Assembly (NCBI GenBank): GCA_003344405.1
Contig: NOWV01000129.1
Coordinates: 62,001-126,000 of the forward strand
Length of the DNA stretch: 64,000 nt
DNA from: Trichoplax sp. H2
Taxonomy: Eukaryota; Placozoa; Uniplacotomia; Trichoplacea
Direction: 5' to 3'
Positions 1-11,100 of the stretch are shown here, in pieces. Position 1 is the stretch's first letter. The number at the start of each line of letters is the position of its first letter. A model generated the notes under the pieces. It was given only the letters and a program-made list of their open reading frames with translations. It was not told the DNA's origin and did not search any database. The position numbers and the translations under genes are program-made.

Positions 1-120
1 TGCAAATGATTCTCGTCATTGCTTTCGATCAACTTCAACTATTGCGTTGGTTAGCTGCGATCTATTCATGGATATCATGTTATACTTTATTTGCCTAAGC
101 TATGAGGAAAAGCGTTATCC

Positions 121-147
121 TTTAAACGACTGCTCAAGTCGTTTAAA
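121..147. repeat. Perfect 11-bp inverted repeat, 5-nt loop
   Basis: The arms at 121-131 (tttaaacgact) and 137-147 are exact reverse complements around a 5-nt spacer. It could form a hairpin or cruciform or be a dimeric protein site. No function can be read from it. Confidence 0.75.
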
Positions 148-1119
148 TGACTCAGTGGGACTAATGGCTTCGATGGCCATTTTTCTGTTGTTTTTTGCTC
201 GATTGAAAAGGACGTTACACTCAAAGGCATGCGGTCGCTCCAGTTAGGGTAGTCCCTAGTTGAGCACACTACCTACAGGGGTTTTACAGCATGCAATTTT
301 GCTAGTAGTCGGAAGTGGAGTGATAGGTCCTGCCGTACTGTCCTTCCATCCACCATGCACACAGTACAGTCCGTGTCCAGTACACGGGTGGGTGTTGTGC
401 AGAGTGAGGAATCACTATGGATGGACGGACGAGATGACGACTGAAGGGGCTAAATGGAGGGTAGAGTTGTAGGGCGGCCCTGTCTTCGGACGCATGTCGT
501 ACTGGACGTCACCGACTAAACTGATACAGTGATATCCAATGTCCTACGTCTAGTACTGTTACAGTATATGGGGACAGCCAATTCAGCACTAGTACAAACA
601 CGAAACGACGCCGTTCGCAGAAAACGAGCGTCGACATTCGTTGAGGCAAAAATACTTTCTCCTCTGCAGTCACTACGGCAACGACAGGAACGATCGCACT
701 GTACTCGCACATTGATCACTATTGCATACTGATTCTTAACAACGCAATACTGCATACGTAGACTCGACTCTATTGAAGCCTGATGAATACCTTTGAAATT
801 GGGTAGCTGATGCTATTAAATTAACACCATTGCTAGGTGAAACCGTGCAAGTTTGAAGCTATTTCGGCGTCGGTAGCTAGTCATCACAACACTAATAACG
901 GTTAATCAATAGATCGGTTGATCTCACCAAAAAGTAAGTACAGTAAGCAGTTTGGTAGTTTTTGCATGGACGGGAGGGGGGAGGGGGAAATTGTAGTATA
1001 TTGTAAGCAAGATCTGATGGAATATAAGCCATTTTGAAGAGCTACTTTATCTTCATCTACCGTGTTCTATTTTGATAGTCGATCAATCACTAGATTCATT
1101 TTGAATTCGAGTAGACAAG

Positions 1120-1144
1120 AATTGCATCACCGAGTGATGCAATT
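1120..1144. repeat. Perfect 11-bp inverted repeat, 3-nt loop
   Basis: The arms at 1120-1130 (aattgcatcac) and 1134-1144 are exact reverse complements around a CGA loop. It lies about 170 bp upstream of the Dp start codon, so it may be in the promoter, the 5' UTR or its intron. Function is unknown. Confidence 0.8.
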
Positions 1145-1311
1145 TTCTACTTTTATGAAATGGCAATACTTTATTCTTCCCTTTAGCTATAGATAATATT
1201 TAAAATATCATCTCAACATGAGTAAAGAGAGAGAATGAAATCCATTTCAATGTATCATTTAAGTGATGGTGATCCTTCTTCTTCATTTTAGGACGGCATT
1301 GTGATTAGAGT

Positions 1312-4300
1312 ATGTCTTTTTCGGCAACAATGACCAAGCCATGGATGGATGGTGGTAAGTGATAAATCGTTTAATAAATTGTGAAATCTTGAAAAGACAT
1401 TTGTTAAGAGATAATCAATTGAAAATTGGGTCAAGTGACTAGGACTAGATCATATGATAGTCAAGGAAGCTACATGTCAAATGGTGATATCATCCATGAG
1501 ATGATGTTATTAAATTAACCGTAATGGAATTGGACTTTGTCTTACTTTCGATCATTATTCCTGTGCACAGCGCACAGCCAGTATCGGTGTTGCTCTTTTC
1601 GCTATTTTTAGTGACGTAATAAAGTAGTTCATTTGATATCATGGAATAATGCCTTCATCAGTTCATATATTATTGTCTCAAACTAAAATAATATCCATAA
1701 CTAGTTGAGTGCAATGGAATGAGCATAATATTGACTAGGTTAGAAAGTAGCGGTAAAAATTTTCCGTAAATATTTTATGGATGTGTTTATGATAATATCA
1801 ACTACATAACAAGTGCCAATCCATTGACACTAGAAAAGTATCAGTAAACTCGATAGTGCTATCAAATAATAATGATATTGATTCCATTATTAGCTTCTAG
1901 TAGTCCATCCAAAGAAAGCCCATCGAGTAAATCAAATCATACCGCAAGCGGCAGTGCTACTATCAATAATACTGCTATAACTTCGACTAGCAATGATAAT
2001 TATAATACTCACGGCCTCAAGAAATTTTATGTTGATAATGGATTAGAGAATCACGCACGAAAGGTACTAATTAGTGTAATTGAACATGATACTAATAGAT
2101 TGTGTGTATCTTAACACACATTATTACTGTCTTGAGTCAACTATAGCGTTGGCAATGGATACAATCCTAGTTTTTTTAAGATTGACTATTAAATTGACAT
2201 ACTTAATTTTAGGTTGGATTATTGGATAGTAATGGGGATATGTCCTCATTTAACTTTGATAATCGACAATTGGCACATAAAGGTATCCTATCTTGACAAG
2301 TTTTATCAATTTCCTTAGCATTTTTATTGGAACATTATTACTGTACTGTAATAGCTTTTTGAATGAACCAACTATCAAATATTTCTTGCAATGTTAGTTT
2401 TATATCTTTATTTTGCGTATCAAAATATTGCATTTAAAAATATGATGATGCGATTGATCTCATTTTATTGCATGTGGTAGACATGCACTGTTAACTTGAG
2501 TTGACTGATATCAATTTGAAATTACAGCTGCGTCCCCACTTTATGACGATAAAAAATCCCAGATGACAGCATCATCTTACAAGGTTATCAGGGCTAATAC
2601 ACCTACTCGTGTCGATGTAACACGATCGCCTTCACTAGTAAGTTGTAATAGATTAGCTAATTTTTTGGATCAGTACTGTAGCAAACTTTCTTTTTAAATT
2701 CCAATGATGTGAACTTAGCAACAATGAACAAATAATCATCCGTTATAATAAACTCCAAATAAGACTTTCTAGTCTTATTAATATTAATTCATTTTTTTCA
2801 TATGGATCCTGTATATTGAGATCAACATTTCGGCTATATTGTAGCGATGTAGTAACAAGATTGATCATGTAACTACTTTATTCTTATGATTTAAGATTCT
2901 TCCTGGAACCTCCATTCAACGGCAAATGTCCCCCGTTAGCTATATGTCGACAAGCCCTGGTACTCCTCAGACTCCCAAAAGTACTAATACACCAGGAACA
3001 AGGTAAGAAGTATAATATAGGCCAGCATTTATATAATTACTATAATAGCTGGCTACTTTGTAATAATGGGAATCGAGTAAATTTATCCACTTTTCGAAAT
3101 CTTAAAAATTTTTCTTATCTGATTCTTTTACTCGATGGTAGTGGAATCAAAAGGAAAAATTCTTACGAGTATGATGTCGTAGGAGATAACAGCGACAAGT
3201 TAGTATCGAGCACAATTCCTACATGTTGTTAATCGATCAAAATTCACTCTCTTTCTATTTTAACATATCGATATAAGTACAGTAGACGGTATTAATTAGT
3301 AAGTGAAATATATTTTATAATAACAGAAAACGATCATCGAGTAAAAGAACAGTATCAACGGCACGTTCTGGAAATGAAAAAGGCGGTAAAGGATTGCGTC
3401 ATTTTTCAATGAAAGTTTGCGAAAAAGTACAGCAAAAAGGCACTACTACATATAATGAGGTGGTTATTTGTCAATTTCGATAAAGTTAATCTATATCTTG
3501 TAAAAATTAAATGATTTAATGATTATTTTAGGTCGCGGATGAGCTGGTGCGAGAATTTAGCGGCGATCCTGATCGAGGAATGCCTTCGAATGATCAGGTA
3601 ATTACTGTTCTTGATACTTTATCACTATGAAAATGCCAATGAAATGATTATAAGGCTAATAACAGTTTATTTTTACTCCCGTTACGTAGACTTACGATCA
3701 AAAGAATATTAGGCGTCGAGTTTATGATGCTTTAAACGTTTTAATGGCGATGAATATAATTTCGAAAGAAAAGAAAGAGATAAAATGGATTGGACTACCC
3801 ACTAATTCTGCTCAAGAATGTGACACATTAGAAGTATGACTTAAATGTCTATTCCTTTTCAGATTTAGTTGATTTGGTTGATATTCAATCAATTTAATTG
3901 TTATATTAAAATATAGAAAGAACTAGGGACTTTAAGAGATAGAGTTCAGGAAAAGAAGGAGCGTTTACGTGAACTTATCATTCAGGTAATACTTATTGTT
4001 ATAGTATGTTTATTTATATGATAGTTGAAAGTAGTTTTAATTAACGTGTATTATATTTTTTTTAATTGCAGCAATATGCATATAAAAATTTAGTGAAAAG
4101 GAATCGCGAAAGAGAGAATGAAAATGCGTTAAAAGAAAACTCTTGCATTCAGTTACCGTTTGTTGTTATTAATACGAGCAAGCAAACCGTGATTGATTGT
4201 AGTATTTCCAATGACAAGTGAGTACTCATTCGTTTATATATTTGCTTCTTGATAATAGCTGTTGTTAATCTATGTTATAAAAACATACTTAATGTAATAA

Positions 4301-5017
4301 TTCAATTTGTTAATTTTAGATTTGAGTATTTATTCAATTTTGATAACACCTTTGAGATACATAACGACATTGAAATTCTAAAACGGATGGGTATTGTATC
4401 AAGTGATGTGCTGGATACCACTGGTAATTTAAATGTGAAGGAGTTGGAGGAAATTAAAACTATTGTACCGAAATCTGTAGGGGATAACGTTCCAGGTACG
4501 TTCAATAATTTTACCAGTGTTGATAACATTTCCTTATGAATACAATTCGTTTGACTGCTTTAGATTGTGATACTATTCTCATTTTATATATTTAGATATC
4601 TTTTGTACTGGTAAAGCGAATAAATATGATGTTCATGCTGCAACTTCAAGGTACAGTACACACTTAATGATAAATTATCTTGCATCGAAATGAATGACTT
4701 TTTTTTTCTCAAGACTAGCATTATCTTTTAGAAATAAAATTGTTAATTTAATAGATACCATTTTTGATTTTAGCGATGTACTACCTTCAACCTCAAAAGT
4801 AACTCCTCCTAGCTCTCCACTTGCTGTTCCTATTGATTATCATAATGATACTGTAGCAGCTGTTACACCAGATAAACGACGCAGTGCATCACTGGCTATC
4901 AAAGGCAATGCAGAAATTGAAACTTATCAGTGCTCTTCTTCGTCAAATTCACGATCATCGTCGCCATATTCATCAACTTCTAGAAGTAGCACACCTAATT
5001 TTTCCGCTAAAAAGTGA
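1312..5017 (+). CDS. TFDP1: Transcription factor Dp (E2F dimerisation partner)
   Basis: The product heterodimerises with E2F proteins to bind cell-cycle promoters in the nucleus. I read 14 exons: 1312-1354, 1894-2063, 2213-2282, 2528-2637, 2896-3002, 3142-3198, 3327-3459, 3532-3597, 3690-3833, 3917-3985, 4072-4217, 4320-4495, 4596-4650 and 4774-5017. All phases agree and give 529 residues. The winged-helix DNA-binding domain (about 205-290) carries [14 protein letters not shown] and the RRxYD motif (RRVYD at 261-265), followed by [20 protein letters not shown]. The dimerisation region (about 295-450) carries [11 protein letters not shown] and FEYLFNFDN, nearly identical to vertebrate Dp. The N-terminal third is Ser/Thr/Asn-rich. 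The C terminus is Ser-rich ([16 protein letters not shown]) where, from recall, human TFDP1 is acidic. The start is the first ATG of the first exon; an acceptor just upstream suggests a leader exon. Paralogue naming (TFDP1 or TFDP2) is not meaningful in this lineage. Confidence 0.97.
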
Positions 5018-6152
5018 TTAAAATTGCAAACGTTTCACATAGTTTGTTGGCATATTATAAAGCCATGATTATTTTGCTGACACTACTTATGTTTATCACC
5101 ATGAATGTTGAAAGACGTTCATGTTAAATGTTAGATTTGGAAAAATTATGGTAAGTTATAATTGAAATTCTATGCTATCATTGATGCTATATCGATTCAC
5201 TGAGTCAATTTATCATTCACCTCTTTCTAAATGGTTTAATTTATAATCAGCATAGAAAAGTGCATTGTTAATGCCCGTATAAAATTTATCATCATGATGT
5301 TATATTTCCACACTTGTGACATCATAATCATATCGGAGACCATCAAAGTGGTTTAATACTATGTTTCACTTGATTATGACAATGGTAGAATTATAATATA
5401 CGAGAAAAGCATAAGGTTGGTTTTTTATTGATGGATGGTATGGAAAACAAAATGGATTGCTAGATGGTATTTTTTATTACTTGTTATCCGCAAAGCACAC
5501 AGTATTAGATTTTAGAATTGTGTAGTCCTTCTGTATCTAATATACAAAATATTTTCATTGTTTATAGCATTATTAATATTATTAATACTCTGGTAACAGA
5601 GCATAATGAAATTTACCCTTTAATCGTTTGTATATTACTGTATATTATTTCAGTTAAAGATATGCTGCATTGCCCTTTTAATGAAAAGAAGTTGAGAGGC
5701 ATTGTTCTGTTTCTTCTTGTATCAACAATGCGTCAAATTTTTTGTATAATATATGCATATCAACGTAAATGGTGTCGTTATTATTGACTATCATTGGCAT
5801 GTTTTCGGTATATCTTGATCTTTTAGCGTATGAGTAATGGAAAAGCTTCACTTTTAATATTGCCATTCCTGTTGCTGACAAGATCACAAAATGTTTTGTT
5901 TATTCCTACAACTAGTTGTAGCCTACTGTTAATAATAATATCTTAAAGCCGTGAATACGAATAATGCTGTGTAAAAACTACAATTATTCCAAACAAGCAG
6001 ATATCAGCTTATTACAGTTTATACACTGTATTGCTTTTATATTGGATAGATTGATCACCTGATTACTATTGATAATAGGGTCAACGTGTATATTATAGAA
6101 ATGTCTAATTAGGTGCAGTATTCATTGATTATGTGAAAGGATAGTCCACGAT
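5018..6152. other. 3' flank of Dp gene
   Basis: AT-rich DNA downstream of the Dp stop codon, probably 3' UTR followed by spacer. The open frame at 5518-5787 (plus) is AT-rich and has no recognisable domain. Nothing else is supported. Confidence 0.5.
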
Positions 6153-6914
6153 TTAGCTATCGATAGGATCGATAAAATTAAAACTTAATTTTCCGTGAGG
6201 TTGATTGACTACCAGGGCGTAGCTTTGAACCGATTTATTTGTCTCATAAATTGCCTCGGATGACATTTCGTGATCAATATCTGCACCTAATGCTCGTATT
6301 GCACCAACGATATTAGCAAATTCTTTCTTTGAGCCCATTGCCTAATATTACTAGAAAAATCATTATTATAAAATTATGTAATAGCAATTAATTGCTATTT
6401 ATTGTCGTAATAACTAGTTACCATTTTTTTTTAATCTACGAGTATTACATTCACTTTTTGAAGTCCAATCTGTTTATATGGTATCGTTGGATTACTCTTA
6501 GAATTTCGTTAAAGTTTTGTGTTCAAGCTTTAGATCAAGTGAATGATTATGAAGGTTGATCATTTGCGCACATTATACTTGTACGTAAAGTAATTTTTTA
6601 CAATTATTGAAAAGAAGCAAACTATGTATTAAGTCAACGATAGTATAACGTTGATATTGATGTAATTTATCTTGTTTGAAATCCTTATTGCGATTTGTTT
6701 TATCTGCAGTACGTTTATTAACATACGTGAAAAATGCCATCTGAATGAATATCAATGCATTTCTATTTATATAATCGTTTGCTAATTGATAATTATGCAT
6801 TGGTTTTCGATGTGATGCAATTGTATGTATTATATTTGGTAACAAATCAAGCACCGTTGTCAATATATGAGCATGCCGATTTGTTAAGCTAACGAGAAAT
6901 AACTTTAATATCAT
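6153..6914 (-). CDS. Possible partial gene, unidentified product
   Basis: Two minus-strand blocks look like exons. The downstream block, about 6345 to 6153, follows an acceptor-like TATTAG and encodes about 62 residues (GSKKEFANIVGAIRALG... ending FNFIDPIDS) before a TAA. The upstream block, about 6905 to 6730, encodes a helical stretch (SLTNRHAHILTTVLDLLP... NALIFIQMAFFT) with a possible GTATGT donor. The phases of these two blocks do not join directly, so an exon is missing or one block is not real. I recognise no family; the second block has the amphipathic look of HEAT/ARM-type helices, which is a weak hint only. Both lie on the same strand as DZIP1, downstream of it. Confidence 0.3.
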
Positions 6915-8160
6915 ATCATCATTGTTAGCTAGTACGAAAATTATATAGACATTACATTAACGACCTGAAATGAAATATTTCGTTATGTAGTCGTTTATCA
7001 TCATGTTAAATACTCGTATTAAGATGGCTTTGGCGAAACGATTAAAGGAATACATTAACATTGTTTATTTTTTATTACACTTCCGCATTGTTGTAATGGT
7101 TTTCGTTGTACGTACGCGTATATTGAGCATCCAATAAATGATTTTAGTACAATTAATTATAAACTCAATTTGAATCGATTTTTACAATATCTGTTTGATG
7201 GTTTTCATATCGTCATCAACTCCCGGATGTTAATTGAACAGTATGTAACGGTTAAGATGTACTGTGTAACATTATAAAAGATAGAGAGATGGTAAGCACT
7301 GATGATTATAGTAGCAGCTGCACTAAATACTGTGGTAACGTAAAATCTTGGTCTTTTAATTGGATACACAGTTTTCACAAACAATATCATATATCTTGGT
7401 ATCTATGCGTTGGTGATATAAAAGAGCATAATGGAAATATAAAAATGTTCGAGATTTAATGTTGATGTTCTTAAGGATGCAACAACTAGGATAAGTTATA
7501 TATTCGTAATATCTAGTCTTCATAGAGTAACAAGGAATTAAAATATTTGTTTGACCGACCGTTATAGTTTGCATGTCTTTTTATTAGCTTAACATCGTAA
7601 CAATGATACTTTAATGTGATTAGGCCGATATTGGTATTTAGAAGTATTTCATATTTTTTTGGTATTCCTTTTTATTACAGTATAAAATAGAAAATGCTCA
7701 TCATAAATAAAGCGTGGTTAATAAAAAAACAGTTAAAAAGACGACATGCTGTACATTTGGTTAATAACTGAAGTTGGCCAGTATCGGAATAATGTATCAA
7801 TTAATTAATCTAACTTCGATGCTAAAATTAGAAATATTTAACCTGCAATGATAGTTTACATCGTGTATATTGGAAAGAAAATTATAATATCCTCGTAATA
7901 ACAATTTTTTTTGTTCCTGAGATATATTATTAAATTGCATTAATACTCATACTTATATCAAGAAACAGTAATGACATTTACATTTTCGATCGAAGTATCC
8001 ATCAGTCTTTCTAAGCGATGGAGATCTTGATTATCAGAAACGACTTTACAGTTTTGTATAATACAATTCTGAAATGATTCTCAAAGGCTGATTGTAATTT
8101 GCAACATTAGAAACGGTAAATTCAGATAATTGTAAATTAGTTGGAGCTAAAATATTCTGA
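6915..8160. other. Spacer downstream of DZIP1
   Basis: AT-rich sequence between the DZIP1 stop and the doubtful minus-strand blocks. Minus-strand open frames at 7205-7390 and 7356-7574 have no recognisable motif. It probably contains the DZIP1 3' UTR. Confidence 0.4.
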
Positions 8161-11100
8161 TTAACTTCGTTTAACAGGAGGCCTCCAGTCGTCTAAATCT
8201 TCCAGTTCATCTTCGATGTCTTCTAAGTTACTGACATTAAATGTACTTTGTGTTGATAGTCGTGATCCACCTAATATGGGTAAAAAAGGTGCAATTATTC
8301 ATAGCTCTATACTTAGTTGAATATAATTACTAGAAAGAACTTAGATGGAACTACTGATTTTTCTAAAACTTTTCTGCTTATAGACTTTCTCCAGTATCTG
8401 TAATTATGATCAGCGTAGCTATTAAAATGAGAAATTAATTTCTTAAAATTAAGTCGAGGCTGTTTATGGTAAAATAGATCCATTTTTCCAAAAACTTTTA
8501 GCAATTTACTAATGATATGTAACTCCTTAATGTAAAGATGCAATTATTCATAGCTCTATGCTTAGCTGAATACCATTACTAGAAAGAACTTAGATGGAAC
8601 TACTAATTTTTCTAAAGTTGCCTGCTTATAAACTGTTTCCAGTATCTGTAATTGCGATCAACATAGCTTTATTCTACCTTACGTTACAGTCTGTAGAACA
8701 CTATACTAGGTATGGCTAATAATGTACAACTTAATCTGAGCAATACTGCTCTAATGCAATATGTACTTGTATTACAAGTCAAGATAGACAAAACTTTAAA
8801 ATTTTCTTACCGCCAGATGCACGAGTATCAGCCATGACATTTTGTGAACGCCTACATCATATTTTAATGTCATTAGGCGATGAAAATGAACGCAAATGAT
8901 CGTTTATGTAAAATGCTATAGCAGAAAGTGGATAGTTAAAATTAAAATTTACCTTAAGCTTGCATCGGTAGATTTATTATTATCCGAATCTAGCGACGAT
9001 ATATCGGAAAAATCTTCTTCTGATATAAAAGCTGCTACAGTATCCTGGAGAGAAGTATATTATGAAATCATTGTTAATTACTTACTGTATAACCTGTTAT
9101 AGTACCGAATGCTAAATATTGATCAATTTCTACCTTGGCAGCTTCTGTTTCATTTTTAACTTTGGTAACCTCACTAGTATTAGATTTAAATATTGATACA
9201 CCACCAGGTGGTCTTTTTCCTGATTGAAGACCACGTTTTTCTAGGGAAGCGGCTATATTAACCACCTAAGTTATAGAAAGAAGTTATTATAAAGTAGTCA
9301 GTACTCTATTAGCAAAGGATTCAGGAGTATTAATTGATAAATGAATGGAGAGATTGACCGTGCAATACCTTGTTATTTGTTTCTCCATCAATCGATTCGA
9401 TATTTTCATCTTCTATATCTTGTAATCCAGTATCTGAATTTTTGGATTCCACTTCTTGAAATATTGGCAAGTTAACGTTACTGTCACTAGTTAATATTTG
9501 ATGAACTTTGCTATCAATTTGATCATTTTCTTTTTTGTCGTTTTCCTCTTCGTCTATGTCATCATCTTCATCATCATCATCGTCGTCGTCGTCATCGTCG
9601 TCATCTTCACTGCTGGAATCGAAGTTAATAACTTTCGACACATTTCTCGGCGTTTCTGATTTGTCATCTCGCGATGGATGATGATGTACTTCTACTTTTT
9701 CGGCTATTTCTTCTTTGTCTTCACTATGTAGTTATCAATGAGTATTTTAATTCGCGTACATGGATCAAGACCGGTCGATTAGAATTGCAATAGCTTACTC
9801 TGATTCTGAATTCCAAGAACTGGATTCTTCTGATTCTTCTTCGCTACTCGAACTTTGATTAGGATTATCCATATAAGATCTAAGTTGAATTAATTTTAAT
9901 GTTAGTATCATCGTTTGTAGTGAACTAAGAGAGGATATCATTTTAAATTGGAAGGAAAATTAACTTAATTACCCTGTGCTTGATATACTGTGGCCAGTAT
10001 CACGAAGATGCTGTAATTTTCTAATAGCACCGATGCTCTTAGCTGCAGCTCGTAATGCAGTAGCTGGCGATCTTTCTGGAGCATGATCTAACAAAATAAC
10101 GTCAAATACTTTATCAATAAAATTGATATAATAGGTAGACGAAAACATTCACTAGCATCAAAATGATTATCAGGTCGAATAGAATTTTCGTGAGATGAAA
10201 ATATACGCGTATCGAGAATTTGTCAGCAAACTGACCGTAACGTTGATGAATAGGTGTGGAACCTAGGCTTCTTACATCTAATGACATAGGATGCCAAATG
10301 AATATCATTAATAATTCCAAAATGAGCTGATTTAGAAGAAATTACGAGGTAGCTACACGCAGTTTATGCATCGATATATCATTTATTACTCTTATTAACC
10401 GAGACAGGAGGCGAATACAATGCTTCGTTATCTAGGTAAAATTGATTACGGTAACCTCTTGATGGAGTAATTACCTGAAGATTCACCAGTCATTTCCAGG
10501 GGTTTAGATTTATAATGTGTTTTGCAGATTTGATTAACTTGATCAATTAAACTAGGATGATAAAGAACAATAGTAGACATTAAACAGGGTTAAAATATAT
10601 CTAATAAGGTTGTATAAGATGTTATGATACACATTAGACTTAATATTTTATTTCGATTTTTAATTGTATGTGTGTAGACTATACCGCATATATTATATTA
10701 TTTAAAGACCTACCCTCGGCGAATTTCAGAGAAATTAGGATATTTCTATTAATGATATAAGATTTTCAAAGAAATGGAAAAGTATAAAGATTATCAGTCA
10801 TGGCTCAATTTTGTCACATTGTATTACTAGTAATACTATGGTAATAGCTATAATTTAGTAAAATTTATCTCGATAGATAGAATGAGTTGGTGATCTAAAA
10901 AGATGTTAGTATTGGTAAGATTATTAAGAATTAATTATTTGAATATTTAAATATGTGTAATCTTAATCAGCTGCATATATTTTGATTTAAATTATGAGCT
11001 GATGATCTAAAGAGTGTTTTAATATAGGCAAATTTAGCAACGATTAGTGATATGAATATATAAGTATTGGCAGATTTAATTCGTTGTCAAAGTCCTTATA

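Larger units (their letters stand above)
1..1311. other. Upstream region of the Dp gene
   Basis: No gene is recognised here. Bases about 240-760 look richer in G+C and CpG than most of the window, as promoter-proximal DNA of animal genes can be. Short open frames on both strands (for example 260-472 plus, 509-712 minus) have no recognisable domain. A splice-acceptor-like site ending at 1291 (pyrimidine tract then AG) lies 21 bases before the Dp start codon, suggesting a 5' UTR intron. Two perfect hairpins in this stretch are listed separately. Confidence 0.5.

Noticed and set aside
260-755. Overlapping open frames in the GC-richer first kilobase
   Set aside because: They overlap on both strands and have no recognisable product; higher GC alone lengthens chance frames.
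1291-5017. E2F family member instead of Dp
   Set aside because: The [20 protein letters not shown] and [16 protein letters not shown] segments are specific to Dp; E2F marked-box and pocket-binding motifs are absent.
5518-5787. 89-codon plus-strand open frame after Dp
   Set aside because: Very AT-rich, low-complexity hydrophobic translation, no domain, directly downstream of a stop codon; best read as 3' UTR or spacer.
8161-10551. Acidic minus-strand exons read at first as IFT43 or IFT46
   Set aside because: They splice in phase onto the upstream DZIP1 finger and coiled coil, and carry DZIP1-like tail motifs (RPPGGV, DISSL).
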